Part shown: one piece after another, positions 7,948 to 17,213 of the stretch | Layout: each line of letters starts with the position of its first letter | Position numbering within the stretch: the first letter of the stretch is position 1 | Assembly: GCA_016209225.1 (NCBI GenBank) | Contig: JACQWO010000020.1 | Coordinates: 1-54,410, forward strand | DNA length: 54,410 nt | Source: Desulfobacterales bacterium | Lineage (GTDB): Bacteria > Desulfobacterota > UBA8473 | Reading direction: 5' to 3' | The notes under the pieces: generated by a model | The model's input: only the letters and a program-made list of their open reading frames with translations | Database searches by the model: none | Told to the model about the DNA's origin: nothing | Made by a program: the position numbers and the translations under genes

Positions 7948-9168
7948 CTAATCTACGGGCTTCCTCCATCCAGTTACAGGAACAATTTGCTTTGTCTTCA
8001 CATCAGCCTTATAAATCCTATGATAATCTATCGGCTTATGGTCATTGGGTCCGTAATCGACAATGCCGCATATTCCCTGTGTGTCAAACCCTCTTATCTT
8101 TTCGTATCCTCCTACCAGAGTCTCCCCATTTAAATCTCTGCCGGCATTCTTGAGAGCTTCAACAATCAGCATAGCAGCAAACCACCCTTGCACATAGTTC
8201 GTATCCCGACTCCCTGAACCCGGGTGATATGTAAGAGTCACTTTCCGGAGCTTATTCATTCCGGGACTATCCTCATGCCACAAGCCAAACGCGTTAACAC
8301 CCATCATGTTCCTTGCAGCATCACCTGCCAGTCTCACAGTAGGGTCTACACATCCATACTGAACCGTAAAAGAGGTAGAGGGAAAACCTAATTTCTTCGC
8401 ATCTCTCAGGAATGATGCCATGTTACCGATATACCCGTGGACAATAACATAGTCCGGGGCAACTCTCTTTAGGTTGAGTATCTGGGAACTGCAATCGCCT
8501 GCCCCTACGGGTATGACCACTTCGGCAAGTAACTTTATACCGCTGGCTTTTGCTTCCTCTCTCACCGAGTCGCGCGTATCTTTGCCCGCAGCAATATCAG
8601 GGTAGGCCGAAGCTATTCTCAGACTTTGACTTTTTATCTTCATATCATTTAAAAGATAGTCAAATATCAGCTTCACTTGATCACTGTAAAAAGGAAGGGG
8701 AGTGAAGATATACCTTCTCACCGGCTGAAAAAAATCCTTGTTGTTTGTTACAGCCATAAGGGGTATCTTATCGTTCTCGCAAAGCGGGATAATTACATGG
8801 GTATGCCCCGCCCCAGATGCCGCCATGAGAGTCAGCACCTTATCCCTGAACACGAGCTTCTTAAAGGCCGCCAATGCCAAAGGTATAGAAAGGCGGTCGT
8901 CTTCAAGGATATGCTCTATCTTCCTGCCATGAATACCTCCCTGGTCATTTATGTATCTGAAATACGTCCTTATTCCTTCCGCGCAAGGCACCCATATATC
9001 GGCGACCGGACCGGTCAGGTCTCCTACCACTCCCAACTTTATGGTGTTATCTGTTACACCCCTTACTTCTCCGGCATAACCAGAAACAACAGTCAAAAAC
9101 AGGAAGACAGGTACTATGATTAAGACCGATAAAAAATGATACCCTCTAAAAAAACATCTTTCCATCAT
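7948..9168 (-). CDS. Periplasmic ligand-binding protein, Peripla_BP_6 type (array copy 2)
   Basis: A 406-residue secreted protein. The ATG follows aaaggaggagatc. The signal peptide (MMERCFFRGY, then a hydrophobic run) is cleaved near residue 32 (SGYA). The mature N-terminus GEVRGVTDNTIKLGVVGDLT has Gly-Asp-Leu where copy 1 has Ile-Leu-Asp before T-G-P. The ligand loop reads AASGAGHTHV instead of the GPxSxG form, and the hinge motif is LWHEDSPG. Both features, and the tail IDYHRIYKAD, are shared with copy 3, so these two form a subgroup and are probably neighbouring duplicates that have since diverged. Ligand unknown. Confidence 0.9.
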   Translation of the reverse strand: MMERCFFRGYHFLSVLIIVPVFLFLTVVSGYAGEVRGVTDNTIKLGVVGDLTGPVADIWVPCAEGIRTYFRYINDQGGIHGRKIEHILEDDRLSIPLALAAFKKLVFRDKVLTLMAASGAGHTHVIIPLCENDKIPLMAVTNNKDFFQPVRRYIFTPLPFYSDQVKLIFDYLLNDMKIKSQSLRIASAYPDIAAGKDTRDSVREEAKASGIKLLAEVVIPVGAGDCSSQILNLKRVAPDYVIVHGYIGNMASFLRDAKKLGFPSTSFTVQYGCVDPTVRLAGDAARNMMGVNAFGLWHEDSPGMNKLRKVTLTYHPGSGSRDTNYVQGWFAAMLIVEALKNAGRDLNGETLVGGYEKIRGFDTQGICGIVDYGPNDHKPIDYHRIYKADVKTKQIVPVTGWRKPVD

Positions 9169-9189
9169 GATCTCCTCCTTTCAGAAATA

Positions 9190-10380
9190 TCATTTTTCAG
9201 GTTTTCTCCATCCTGAAATAGGGATAAATCTCTTTTCCTCCGTATCCGCTTTATAAAACCGATGACTATCTATTAGTTTATGGTCGTCTGGGCCAAATGT
9301 TACCACGCCGCAGATCCCTTGTGTATCAAAGTCTCTAATGGCCTCCAGCCCCTTTAGGTAAGTCTCTCTGGTGAGATCTCTTCCCGCATTCTTAAAGGCT
9401 TCACAGAATACTATCCCTGCAAGCCAACCTTGAAAAAAATAGGAACTCCGACGATGAACATTCGGATCATATGCCAAAGAGGCTTTTCTTAATTTACTTA
9501 CACCAGGGGTGTTCTCGTCCCAGGTGCCAAAACAATTAATAGCAAGTAATCCTTTAGCTGCTTTTCCAGTTATTGCCATAACCTCATCGGAACATCCGTA
9601 CTGATTTACTATAATTGGCGTGGAAATCCCCAATCTGTATGCAGCCTTTACAATAGAAGAGGTATCAACAACCAGTCCGTGAATAAAAACGATGTCCGGC
9701 TCGAACTGCTTCATGTTAAGCATCTCAGAGGTATAGTCCACAGCAGTAAGGGAAAAGACTACCTCTTTATACTTTTTTACCGGATATGCCTTGACCAGTT
9801 CCCGAACAGCATCTCTGGTGTCCTTACCTGAAGCCGTATCAGGATACATAAGGGCAATGGCAGGATTCTTGAGTTTCATATCGCCAAAGATATATTCCAT
9901 AACCAACTTTGCCTGATCTTCATACCAGGGAATTAGACTGAATAGATATTTTCTTGCCGGCACAAAGAGCTTCTTTACCCCTGATGCTGCAAGGAGTGGG
10001 ATCTTCTCTTTTTCTACAAGGGGAACAAGGGCTGCAGTATGGCCAACCCCTGAAGCTGCCTGAAGGACAAAAATCTTATCTTTATAGACCAACTTTTTAA
10101 AACACGATAGGGCAAGTGGTATCGAATACCTATCATCCTCGAGGATGTAATCTATTTTCCTGCCGTGTATACCCCCTTCATCATTCACCATTTTGAAGTA
10201 GGATTTAGCCCCATGGGCTATCTGAATCCAGCCTTCCGCAATAGGTCCTGTCAAATCGCCCATTAAGCCTACCTTTACCGTATCTTTTGTTACACCTATG
10301 TCTTCTCCTGCTTGAACAGGGATTGTGCCAAAAAGCACAATCGCTACCATAGCCAAAAAGATATACACTATCCTTTTCAT
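9190..10380 (-). CDS. Periplasmic ligand-binding protein, Peripla_BP_6 type (array copy 3)
   Basis: A 396-residue protein. The ATG follows aaaggagggcaataga. The signal peptide is cleaved after VQA (residue 24). The mature part starts GEDIGVTKDTVKVGLMGDLT and has GGIHGRKIDYILEDDRYSIP. Its ligand loop AASGVGHTAAL pairs it with copy 2, as does the C-terminal block D-T-Q-G-I-C-G-V-V-T-F-G-P-D-D-H-K-L-I-D. The hinge motif is TWDENTPG. The gap to copy 2 is only 21 nt, which suggests translation from one message. No lipobox Cys is present, so it is free in the periplasm rather than a lipoprotein. Confidence 0.9.
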   Translation of the reverse strand: MKRIVYIFLAMVAIVLFGTIPVQAGEDIGVTKDTVKVGLMGDLTGPIAEGWIQIAHGAKSYFKMVNDEGGIHGRKIDYILEDDRYSIPLALSCFKKLVYKDKIFVLQAASGVGHTAALVPLVEKEKIPLLAASGVKKLFVPARKYLFSLIPWYEDQAKLVMEYIFGDMKLKNPAIALMYPDTASGKDTRDAVRELVKAYPVKKYKEVVFSLTAVDYTSEMLNMKQFEPDIVFIHGLVVDTSSIVKAAYRLGISTPIIVNQYGCSDEVMAITGKAAKGLLAINCFGTWDENTPGVSKLRKASLAYDPNVHRRSSYFFQGWLAGIVFCEAFKNAGRDLTRETYLKGLEAIRDFDTQGICGVVTFGPDDHKLIDSHRFYKADTEEKRFIPISGWRKPEK

Positions 10381-10430
10381 TCTATTGCCCTCCTTTCGTT
10401 TACTTTAGGGAATAAAAAACGGCAGAACCT

Positions 10431-11654
10431 TCATTCAACAGTTGGTGGTCTACGCCAATCAGTTATGGGCAGAAGTTTTCCTGTTGGAGGATCAGCCTTG
10501 AAAAGCTTACAGTAATCTAACCCTTTGTGGCTTTTTGAGGTATAGTTAATTGGTCCACATAGACCTTTTGTATCCAGATTGCGAATCATTTCCAATGCTT
10601 CTACAAGGGCTTCTCCATTCAGATTCTTGCCAGCCCTCTTGATACCTTCATAAAGGATACTTGCAGTAACCCACCCTACAGTGTATTGCTTGCTTCTGTA
10701 TGGTTTCTCCGTACCAGGATGGTATCTTAGGGTTATCTCCCTCACCCTGGCCATACCAGGGCCTTCATCATACCAGGAGCTGAAAGCATGGGCCCCAATA
10801 TAATTCTTTGATGCATTTCCTGCTATTCTTACAGTATCCTCAACGCAATTGGGGAATGTCCCAAAGACCGGGATGTCAAGGCCAAACTTCTTCATCTCTC
10901 GCACCATCAAAATAACCCCTTGGGATGTATGGTGCATCATTAGATGGGTAGGCTTATATTTTTTGATACGCAACACCTCGGAAGATGCTTCCAGAGCTGC
11001 CATTGGGATAATCTCCAGGCGGAGCTCCAATTTATAAAACTCTGCCCATTTTTTGGCAGATCCCATAGTAAGCTTGCCTGATTCAGTATCCGGGTAACAG
11101 AAAACAATCATTGGATCTTTCGCTTTCATGTCCTTTACGATGTACTCAAACATAACACCAATCTCATCATCATAGAAATCGACAGGTAGGAAGATATACC
11201 GCCTGAAGGGATTTACCAGAATTTTATCGGCAATGGGCGGTACCGTGGGAAGCTTTAATTTCTCAATTTCCCTTAGCAGCGTCCTGGTGCCTCCAACTGA
11301 GCCAGGGCCCATAAGCGCCAGGATTCGATCTTTAAAAAGCAGCTTTTTGAAGGCAGCCATTGTGACAGGTATGGAATAACGATCATCTTCCACTATAAGC
11401 CTTATCTTCCTTCCATAAATACCTCCTTCATCGTTTACATATCTGGTATAGTTTCTTACCCCCTCGGTTAATGGCAGAGTAATATCGGCTATTGGACCAG
11501 TTTGATCACATATCAATCCAATGGTAATAGTAGAATCTGTAACTCCCCTAATCTCGTCTGAATAGCTGGTGGAACCGGCTACTAAAATCGAACCCACACT
11601 GAAAATACATGCAAGAAAAAGATAGCAACCGGAAAGTAGTAACCCCCCTTTCAT
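10431..11654 (-). CDS. Periplasmic ligand-binding protein, Peripla_BP_6 type (array copy 4)
   Basis: I start this protein at the ATG at 11654 (MKGGLLLSG, 407 aa), about 8 nt after aaagggg. An in-frame GTG at 11663 touches the ribosome site and is less likely. The signal peptide is long, with a hydrophobic stretch to about residue 26. The mature N-terminus DEIRGVTDSTITIGLICDQT leads to T-G-P. GGIYGRKIRLIVEDDRYSIP is close to copies 1, 7 and 8, as are the loop GPGSVGGT and the hinge motif SWYDEGPG. The tail (GPINYTSKSHKGLDYCKLFK) is most like copies 7 and 8. It belongs to the GPxSxG subgroup. Confidence 0.9.
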   Translation of the reverse strand: MKGGLLLSGCYLFLACIFSVGSILVAGSTSYSDEIRGVTDSTITIGLICDQTGPIADITLPLTEGVRNYTRYVNDEGGIYGRKIRLIVEDDRYSIPVTMAAFKKLLFKDRILALMGPGSVGGTRTLLREIEKLKLPTVPPIADKILVNPFRRYIFLPVDFYDDEIGVMFEYIVKDMKAKDPMIVFCYPDTESGKLTMGSAKKWAEFYKLELRLEIIPMAALEASSEVLRIKKYKPTHLMMHHTSQGVILMVREMKKFGLDIPVFGTFPNCVEDTVRIAGNASKNYIGAHAFSSWYDEGPGMARVREITLRYHPGTEKPYRSKQYTVGWVTASILYEGIKRAGKNLNGEALVEALEMIRNLDTKGLCGPINYTSKSHKGLDYCKLFKADPPTGKLLPITDWRRPPTVE

Positions 11655-11703
11655 ATTTTTCACCCCTTTCTATCAAAATCCTTAATTGTACCCCCTCCTT
11701 TAT

Positions 11704-12897
11704 CTATTTCGCCTTCACCCAATCTGTAACCGGGGTAAAGTAGCCCTTCTCTATGTCAGCTTTATATAACCTTGCAGAACCGTTGCCCTTATGATCCGTG
11801 GGGCTATAGCTAATAGGGCTGGTAAGACCTTTCATATCCAGATTTTTAATGGTCTCAAGGGCATTTACAAAGCTCTCCCCATCCAAATCTTTGCCTGCCC
11901 TCTTTATTCCCTCATGGGTAATCCTGGCTGTAATCCATCCTTTTATATAGTATCTGTTTGGTGGTTCCATATTGGGGTAGTACTTAAGCGTTATTCTCTT
12001 CAACTCAGCAACACCTTCCGTGTCGTCAAACCATGATCCAAACGCCCCTGCTCCGTATACCTTCTCCGCCAATTTTCCTCCAGCCTTTGCCAACTCATCA
12101 CCAAAGATATGAAAAGATCCGAAAATCACAGGGGAATAGCCCAGTCTGTGTGTATCCCGCAGAAGGGCCAGGAAGGTACCGGTGATAGATAGGTTTATGA
12201 TATGGGTGGCATCCTTTTTTCTTAAACTGAGGGACTGAGAACTTGCATCTACCGCCCCAGGGGCTAAAATTTCTCCTTCTACCAGCTGGACATTGTACTC
12301 TTTCGCCTTCATCTGGGCCACTTTAAGGCCAGATTTGCCGTACTCTACATCAGGACTTACAATAGCAATCCTTAGGTCTTTCGGTCTCAAGGTATTAACG
12401 ATATAGTCCATAATTATCTTGATTTCGTCTTTGTTGTCATTTCCTGGAGTAAATACGTATCTTCTCACCGGATCGGTCATAGTCCAGGACCAGCTCACGG
12501 TATTTACCGGTATCCTGTTTTTCTCGATATTTGGGAACAACGCAGTATTTTGACCGGTCCCGCCACAGGACAAAATGGTCAATGCCCTATCCTTAAAAAC
12601 CAGCTTTTTAAAAGCTGCAAACGCTCTGGGAATAGTATATCCGTCATCTTCGAGCACCAATTCGACCTTCCTCCCATTGATACCCCCCTGATCATTAACG
12701 TATCGAAAGTAATTCCTCACTGCCTTTCCATAGGGAATGCCCAGGGAAGCCGCTGGGCCCGTTTGATCCATTATTGCGCCAACTTTAATAATGTTTCCTG
12801 AAACTCCTCTTGTCTCATCAGCGCTCAAAAGGTTACTTGAGGCGATCAGAAAAAATGCGACTAATAGCAAAGATAAGATGGTTTTTCCCCTTTTCAT
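11704..12897 (-). CDS. Periplasmic ligand-binding protein, Peripla_BP_6 type (array copy 5)
   Basis: A 397-residue protein. The ATG follows aaaggagtaataac. The signal peptide ends near LLSA (residue 26). The mature start is DETRGVSGNIIKVGAIMDQT. The ligand loop is CGGTGQNTALF, placing it in the GGTGQ subgroup with copies 6, 10 and 12. An unusual aromatic pair in TVSWSWTMTDPVRRYVF follows the loop, where other copies have small residues, so the pocket may differ strongly. The hinge motif is SWFDDTEG. It ends W-V-K-A-K, without the W-R-x-P tail of the others. Ligand unknown. Confidence 0.9.
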   Translation of the reverse strand: MKRGKTILSLLLVAFFLIASSNLLSADETRGVSGNIIKVGAIMDQTGPAASLGIPYGKAVRNYFRYVNDQGGINGRKVELVLEDDGYTIPRAFAAFKKLVFKDRALTILSCGGTGQNTALFPNIEKNRIPVNTVSWSWTMTDPVRRYVFTPGNDNKDEIKIIMDYIVNTLRPKDLRIAIVSPDVEYGKSGLKVAQMKAKEYNVQLVEGEILAPGAVDASSQSLSLRKKDATHIINLSITGTFLALLRDTHRLGYSPVIFGSFHIFGDELAKAGGKLAEKVYGAGAFGSWFDDTEGVAELKRITLKYYPNMEPPNRYYIKGWITARITHEGIKRAGKDLDGESFVNALETIKNLDMKGLTSPISYSPTDHKGNGSARLYKADIEKGYFTPVTDWVKAK

Positions 12898-12935
12898 GTT
12901 ATTACTCCTTTCTCGAAGTTTTCAAACCTTTAGTG

Positions 12936-14162
12936 CTATTTCAATGGCCTTCTCCATCCTGTAAAAGGGATTAGTGCTTCTTTATCCAAATCACCTTTGT
13001 AGAATTTGCTCTCATTCCCTGCTTTGTGGTTTGTTGAAGTGTATGTAACTGGGGCGCTAAGCCCTCCTGTATCAAAATTTTTCAATGTTTCAAGGGCAGT
13101 TACAAAGGTCTCATTATTCAAGTCTTTTCCCGCCCGTTTCATCCCCTCAGCTAAGATCATCCCATTTTGCCAGCCCTGGGTATAAAACTTGTTACGGTAG
13201 GGTTTTTCACTACCCGGTTTGTACTTCAGGGTAATCTCCCTTAACTTTGCCATCCCTGGGGTGTCGTCATACCAGGAACTCAATGTATGGGCTGCAACAT
13301 AGCCTTCAGCCGCTTTTCTAGCGCCCCTTAGGACAGCCTCATCGCACGCATAGTAAAAACCAATAAACTGAGGGGCAAATCCAAACTTTCTTGAGTCCCT
13401 CAATATGCTGATTGCCGATCCAACATCCTCAACCAGGATGACATAATCAGCGCCTGTCTTTTTGATCTGAAGCACCTGTGAGGTGGTATCTAAGGCTGCC
13501 AAACCAACTACTATTTCTCCAGCAAGCTTAAGACCATAGGAATTAGCCGCGGCTCTGGATGCAACCAGATTGGTCTTACCAAACTCAAGATCTGGATATA
13601 TGACAGCTATCCTGGGATTTTTTGCACGCAGATCTGTCATTATGTAATCGAAAATCACTTTCATCTGGTCTTCATAGGTAGCCCCAGGGTTGAAGATATA
13701 TCTTCTAAACGGATTAACCATCTTCTCTGCCAAGCTACCAACCATAACAGGAATCTTCTCCTTTTCAACGTGAAAAAAGAGGGCCATGGCCTGACCTGTT
13801 CCACCGAGAAACATCAAAGCAAGCGCTCTGTCCTTATACATCAATTTCTTGAAGGCCGCTATTGAGCCTGGTATGGTATACCTATCATCCTCTACCAACA
13901 CACTAACCTTTCTTCCGTTAATACCTCCCTGGTCATTGATATGCCTAAAGTAATTTCTAATAGCTTCTGTATACGGAATACCAACAAAGGCGGCAGGGCC
14001 TGTTTGATCGATTATTACTCCGATCTTTATCGTGTCATTAGTAACGCCTCTCACCTCTTCCGCAAAAGACGATCCTTCACCCATAAATAACAAAAACGAA
14101 AAAACAAAAACGAAAAATGTCAATAGTGTTTTTAAAGAACCCTTTAACAATTTCTTTTTCAT
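12936..14162 (-). CDS. Periplasmic ligand-binding protein, Peripla_BP_6 type (array copy 6)
   Basis: I start at the ATG at 14162 (MKKKLLKGS, 408 aa) because taggaggtatact stands directly before it. The longer frame from 14180 would contain this ribosome site within its coding part. The signal peptide ends near SSFA (residue 34). The mature part starts EEVRGVTNDTIKIGVIIDQT. The ligand loop LGGTGQAMALF and hinge SWYDDTPG join it to the GGTGQ group. It is the first gene after a 513-nt gap, so it probably opens a second transcription unit covering copies 6 to 1. It ends W-R-R-P-L-K. Confidence 0.9.
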   Translation of the reverse strand: MKKKLLKGSLKTLLTFFVFVFSFLLFMGEGSSFAEEVRGVTNDTIKIGVIIDQTGPAAFVGIPYTEAIRNYFRHINDQGGINGRKVSVLVEDDRYTIPGSIAAFKKLMYKDRALALMFLGGTGQAMALFFHVEKEKIPVMVGSLAEKMVNPFRRYIFNPGATYEDQMKVIFDYIMTDLRAKNPRIAVIYPDLEFGKTNLVASRAAANSYGLKLAGEIVVGLAALDTTSQVLQIKKTGADYVILVEDVGSAISILRDSRKFGFAPQFIGFYYACDEAVLRGARKAAEGYVAAHTLSSWYDDTPGMAKLREITLKYKPGSEKPYRNKFYTQGWQNGMILAEGMKRAGKDLNNETFVTALETLKNFDTGGLSAPVTYTSTNHKAGNESKFYKGDLDKEALIPFTGWRRPLK

Positions 14163-14675
14163 AGTATACCTCCTATTCATTCAAATATTCAAAAATCCAT
14201 CTTCGTTTACACAGCTACATACACACCGAAGTGCCATGAGGAAAGACTTAAATAAGTTATGTGCTTTCCTACATATAGACTTTTGACATTTGCAACTAGA
14301 AAAATAAAGGTAGGGAAAAGACTCCAAAAATACTGGTTAAAGAAGTGCATTGTTACTCTTTGAGTAAGAGACCTTTAACTTATTGAATACGAATAGGAGG
14401 AACTAGAGAATAGAAGATACTGAAAATGTGTGGGGGCATTAATGAGCAGAGATTCCACGCGCATAAGAACAGGAATTTGATTTTCCATCATATGCCGACA
14501 GAAATTTTGAATAGATCAAAGGCTTCATTCCATTGACGCTTCTATCACCTCCTTTTTTGTTTATATCTTGATGGCTTCGTAAAAAGTCCATCTGTGGCGT
14601 TGCACTGCATCCTTAGAAAGCATACCACTTCCCGAGGAGAAAAAGCAAAAAACGGCAACTATTTGCTGACAGTGG
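14163..14675. other. Long gap inside the binding-protein array
   Basis: The gaps elsewhere in the array are 19-120 nt; this one is 513 nt and holds no credible gene. On the minus strand an orphan ribosome site (aaaaaaggaggtgat, near 14545) precedes only a few codons, as if a gene start had survived without its gene. At 14570-14590 the string gatggcttcgtaaaaagtcc resembles a dispersed intergenic repeat I associate with deltaproteobacterial genomes, but this cannot be verified here. A short hairpin (ttactctttgagtaa, 14352-14366) is also present. The gap may carry a promoter for copies 6 to 1; I see no clear -35/-10 pair. Confidence 0.4.
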
Positions 14676-15887
14676 CTACTCTTTCATATCTGGAGCCTTT
14701 CTCCAATCCGTGATAGGGACAAGCTTCCCGCTTTCTGGATCGGCATGGAATACCTTATTGTACTTTAATCCTTCGTGGCTCTTTGAGGTATAGGTAATGA
14801 GCCCACATATACCTTTTGTATCAAAATCCTTTATGGTCTCCATTGCATCTATGAATCTTTCCCCATCGAGGTTCCTACCTGCCCTTTTGATCCCTTCATG
14901 GACGAGGTTGGCCATAACCCACCCTATTGAGTAATTCTTGCTCCTATAGGGTTTTTCTGTTCCGGGATAATAGTGGAGCGTTATCTTTCTTGCCTCGGCC
15001 ATCCCGGGGGTATCATCGTACCAAGAACTGAAGGGATGTACCCCATAGAAATTATCAGCCGCCTTTTTCGCTATGTTGATAACATCCTCTGAAGTACCTG
15101 AATATGTTGCATATATTTTCGCATTAAGCCCAAACCTCTTAGAGTCTCTGAGGAATAAAGCTATAGTTGGGATAGAGTGAACCACTATTATGTAGTCTGC
15201 TTTTGCCCTTTTTATACTCAATACATCTGAAGTAGTATCCAAAACATTTAAGGGAAGCATAAACATATCAACCTCAATTCCAAAAAACTGAGTCCACTCT
15301 TTTACAGCCTTTAAGATAACTGCTTTTACTCCTGCATCGACACAAACAAGAGCTATTTTGGGTTTCTTTGGTTTTGCCTCCTGAAGTATATAATCAAAGA
15401 TGATTCCTATCTCATTATCATACGTGTCAATGGGCAAGAAAATGTATCTCTTGTAAGGGATAATCATATCTCTATCAGCAGCAAGAGCTAAAGTGGGAAG
15501 CTTCTGGCTCATTATTTGATTCATCAAGGCTCTAGTCTCACCAGTTGAGCCAGGTCCTAAAAGGGTGAATATTTCATCCTTATAGATCAGCTTTTTAAAT
15601 GCCGCCACCGCCGCTGGAATAATATAACGGTCGTCTTCTATTATAAGCTGAATCTTTCTTCCATGAATTCCACCCTGATCATTTACATATCTTGTGTAAT
15701 TTCTAATTCCCTCCACTACAGGCTTTATGATTGATGCTATAGGTCCAGTAAGATCGAAAATCCCCCCTATTTTGATGGTGGTCTCTGTAACCCCTTTTGC
15801 TGATGCTGAATATCCTTTAGATGCTATAGAAAGCATACAGACAACAGTAAAGATCACTGCCAATAGAATATTTCCTTTCATCTTCAT
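14676..15887 (-). CDS. Periplasmic ligand-binding protein, Peripla_BP_6 type (array copy 7)
   Basis: A 403-residue protein. The ATG follows aaggaggggatgattt. The signal peptide is cleaved near GYSA (residue 28). The mature start is SAKGVTETTIKIGGIFDLT, leading to T-G-P. The ligand loop is GPGSTGETRAL and the hinge SWYDDTPG. The segment RYIFLPIDTYDNEIGIIFDY and the tail GLITYTSKSHEGLKYNKVFH place it with copies 4 and 8. It is the last gene before the 513-nt gap, so it may close the upstream transcription unit. It ends W-R-K-A-P-D-M-K-E. Confidence 0.9.
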   Translation of the reverse strand: MKMKGNILLAVIFTVVCMLSIASKGYSASAKGVTETTIKIGGIFDLTGPIASIIKPVVEGIRNYTRYVNDQGGIHGRKIQLIIEDDRYIIPAAVAAFKKLIYKDEIFTLLGPGSTGETRALMNQIMSQKLPTLALAADRDMIIPYKRYIFLPIDTYDNEIGIIFDYILQEAKPKKPKIALVCVDAGVKAVILKAVKEWTQFFGIEVDMFMLPLNVLDTTSDVLSIKRAKADYIIVVHSIPTIALFLRDSKRFGLNAKIYATYSGTSEDVINIAKKAADNFYGVHPFSSWYDDTPGMAEARKITLHYYPGTEKPYRSKNYSIGWVMANLVHEGIKRAGRNLDGERFIDAMETIKDFDTKGICGLITYTSKSHEGLKYNKVFHADPESGKLVPITDWRKAPDMKE

Positions 15888-15955
15888 AAATCATCCCCTC
15901 CTTACCTAATAAGTTGTCAGCTTTTAGCTATCAGCAACATTAAGAAAATAATGAA

Positions 15956-17152
15956 CTATTTTTTTGCAGGCGGCAGTTTCCACTCAGTGATGGGGATAAG
16001 CTTGCCGCTTTTTGGATCAGCCTTGAAAAGCTTATTGTAGTTCAACCCATAATGCATTGTAGGGGTATACGTTATAAGGCCACATATCCCCTGGGTATCT
16101 AAATCCTTTATGGTCTCTAGTGCGGCCACCAGTTTTTCCCCATCCAGATCCTTGCCGGCCCTCTTTATCCCTTCACATAGAATAAGAGGTACAACCCATC
16201 CCATAGAATAGCTCTTAATGCTATAGGACTTCTCAGCACCAGGATTGTATTTCAGGCTTATCTTTCTTACTTTTGCCATTCCCTGGCTTTCTTCATACCA
16301 GGAACTGTAAGGACTGGCGCCCACAAAATTCTTTGATGCCTCACCGCCTATCCTGATAACGTCCTCTGTACATGCAGCAGATGTACCGAACATAGGTACA
16401 TCAAGGTCAAACTTCTTCATATCCTTGAGAACAGCAGCAGCACCCGGTGCAACGTGATGTATCAAGATATGGGTTACCCCTGCCCTCTTCATGCTCAGAA
16501 CCTGAGAGGTAACATCAATAGCGCTTATAGGTATTGTCTCGTGATGCAGTTTTAAACCATAGGATTCAGCCCAGGCTACAGCCGATGCCCTGACAACCTT
16601 GCCCGATTCGACATCAACAGTGGCCATAGCGATCTTTGGATTTTTAGACTTTAATTTGTTAACAATATAATCAAGGGTCACACCCCATTCATTATCGTAG
16701 AATCCGCTGGTTGGAAATACATACCTTTTATACGGCTTCATTACCGACTCATCAGGGGCCCATGGCAATGTAGGGATATTCTCTTTCTCAATATGTCGAA
16801 ACAATACCTTGGTTTCACCAACAGAGACAGGGCCTAAAAGTGCCAATATCTGGTCCTTGAATAACAGCTTTTTAAAGGCTGCTATTGATGCAGGAATAGA
16901 ATAACGGGAATCCTCCGCGACCAATTTAATCTTTCTTCCATTTATACCACCTTCATCATTTATATGGCGAATAAAGTTCTTATAAGCCTCGACCATTACA
17001 ACCCCGATATTCGAAGTAGGACCCGTATGGTCGGCTATTGAGCCGATTATTATCGAATCTTTTGTCACACCTCTTGCTTCTTTACTGTAGGCTAAATTAC
17101 CCTGTGAAATGAGTAAAACCAAAACCAGAAAACCAACAAACCTCATTTTCAT
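15956..17152 (-). CDS. Periplasmic ligand-binding protein, Peripla_BP_6 type (array copy 8)
   Basis: I choose the ATG at 17152 (MKMRFVGFLV, 398 aa), 7 nt after aaagggg; an in-frame TTG lies two codons upstream. The signal peptide is cleaved near AYS (residue 23). The mature part opens KEARGVTKDSIIIGSIADHT. The ligand loop is GPVSVGETKVL. Distinctive residues are the Trp in PTLPWAPDESVMKPYKRYVF and the hinge SWYEESQG instead of D-D-T-P-G. It is closest in motifs to copy 7. A hairpin (17180-17212) separates it from copy 9. Confidence 0.9.
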   Translation of the reverse strand: MKMRFVGFLVLVLLISQGNLAYSKEARGVTKDSIIIGSIADHTGPTSNIGVVMVEAYKNFIRHINDEGGINGRKIKLVAEDSRYSIPASIAAFKKLLFKDQILALLGPVSVGETKVLFRHIEKENIPTLPWAPDESVMKPYKRYVFPTSGFYDNEWGVTLDYIVNKLKSKNPKIAMATVDVESGKVVRASAVAWAESYGLKLHHETIPISAIDVTSQVLSMKRAGVTHILIHHVAPGAAAVLKDMKKFDLDVPMFGTSAACTEDVIRIGGEASKNFVGASPYSSWYEESQGMAKVRKISLKYNPGAEKSYSIKSYSMGWVVPLILCEGIKRAGKDLDGEKLVAALETIKDLDTQGICGLITYTPTMHYGLNYNKLFKADPKSGKLIPITEWKLPPAKK

Positions 17153-17179
17153 AACCAATCCCCTTTCTTGAAATTTTTA

Positions 17180-17212
17180 CCCTGTTAATCCGTCTTATGC
17201 GGACTAACGGGG
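17180..17212 (-). terminator. Stem-loop between array copies 9 and 8, possible terminator or processing hairpin
   Basis: cctgttaatccg (17181-17192) pairs with cggactaacggg (17200-17211) through 12 base pairs including two G-U pairs, with a 7-nt loop. In the sense of transcription (minus) it is followed by gtaaaaattt, a weak U-rich tract. It could cause partial termination or shield an RNA end, so that copies 12 to 9 and copy 8 onwards are made in different amounts. Confidence 0.5.
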
Positions 17213-17213
17213 T

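Noticed and set aside
8677-9123. Long plus-strand frames inside the array (for example 148 codons here) as genes
   Set aside because: They are antisense shadows of the binding-protein genes, without ribosome sites or family motifs.
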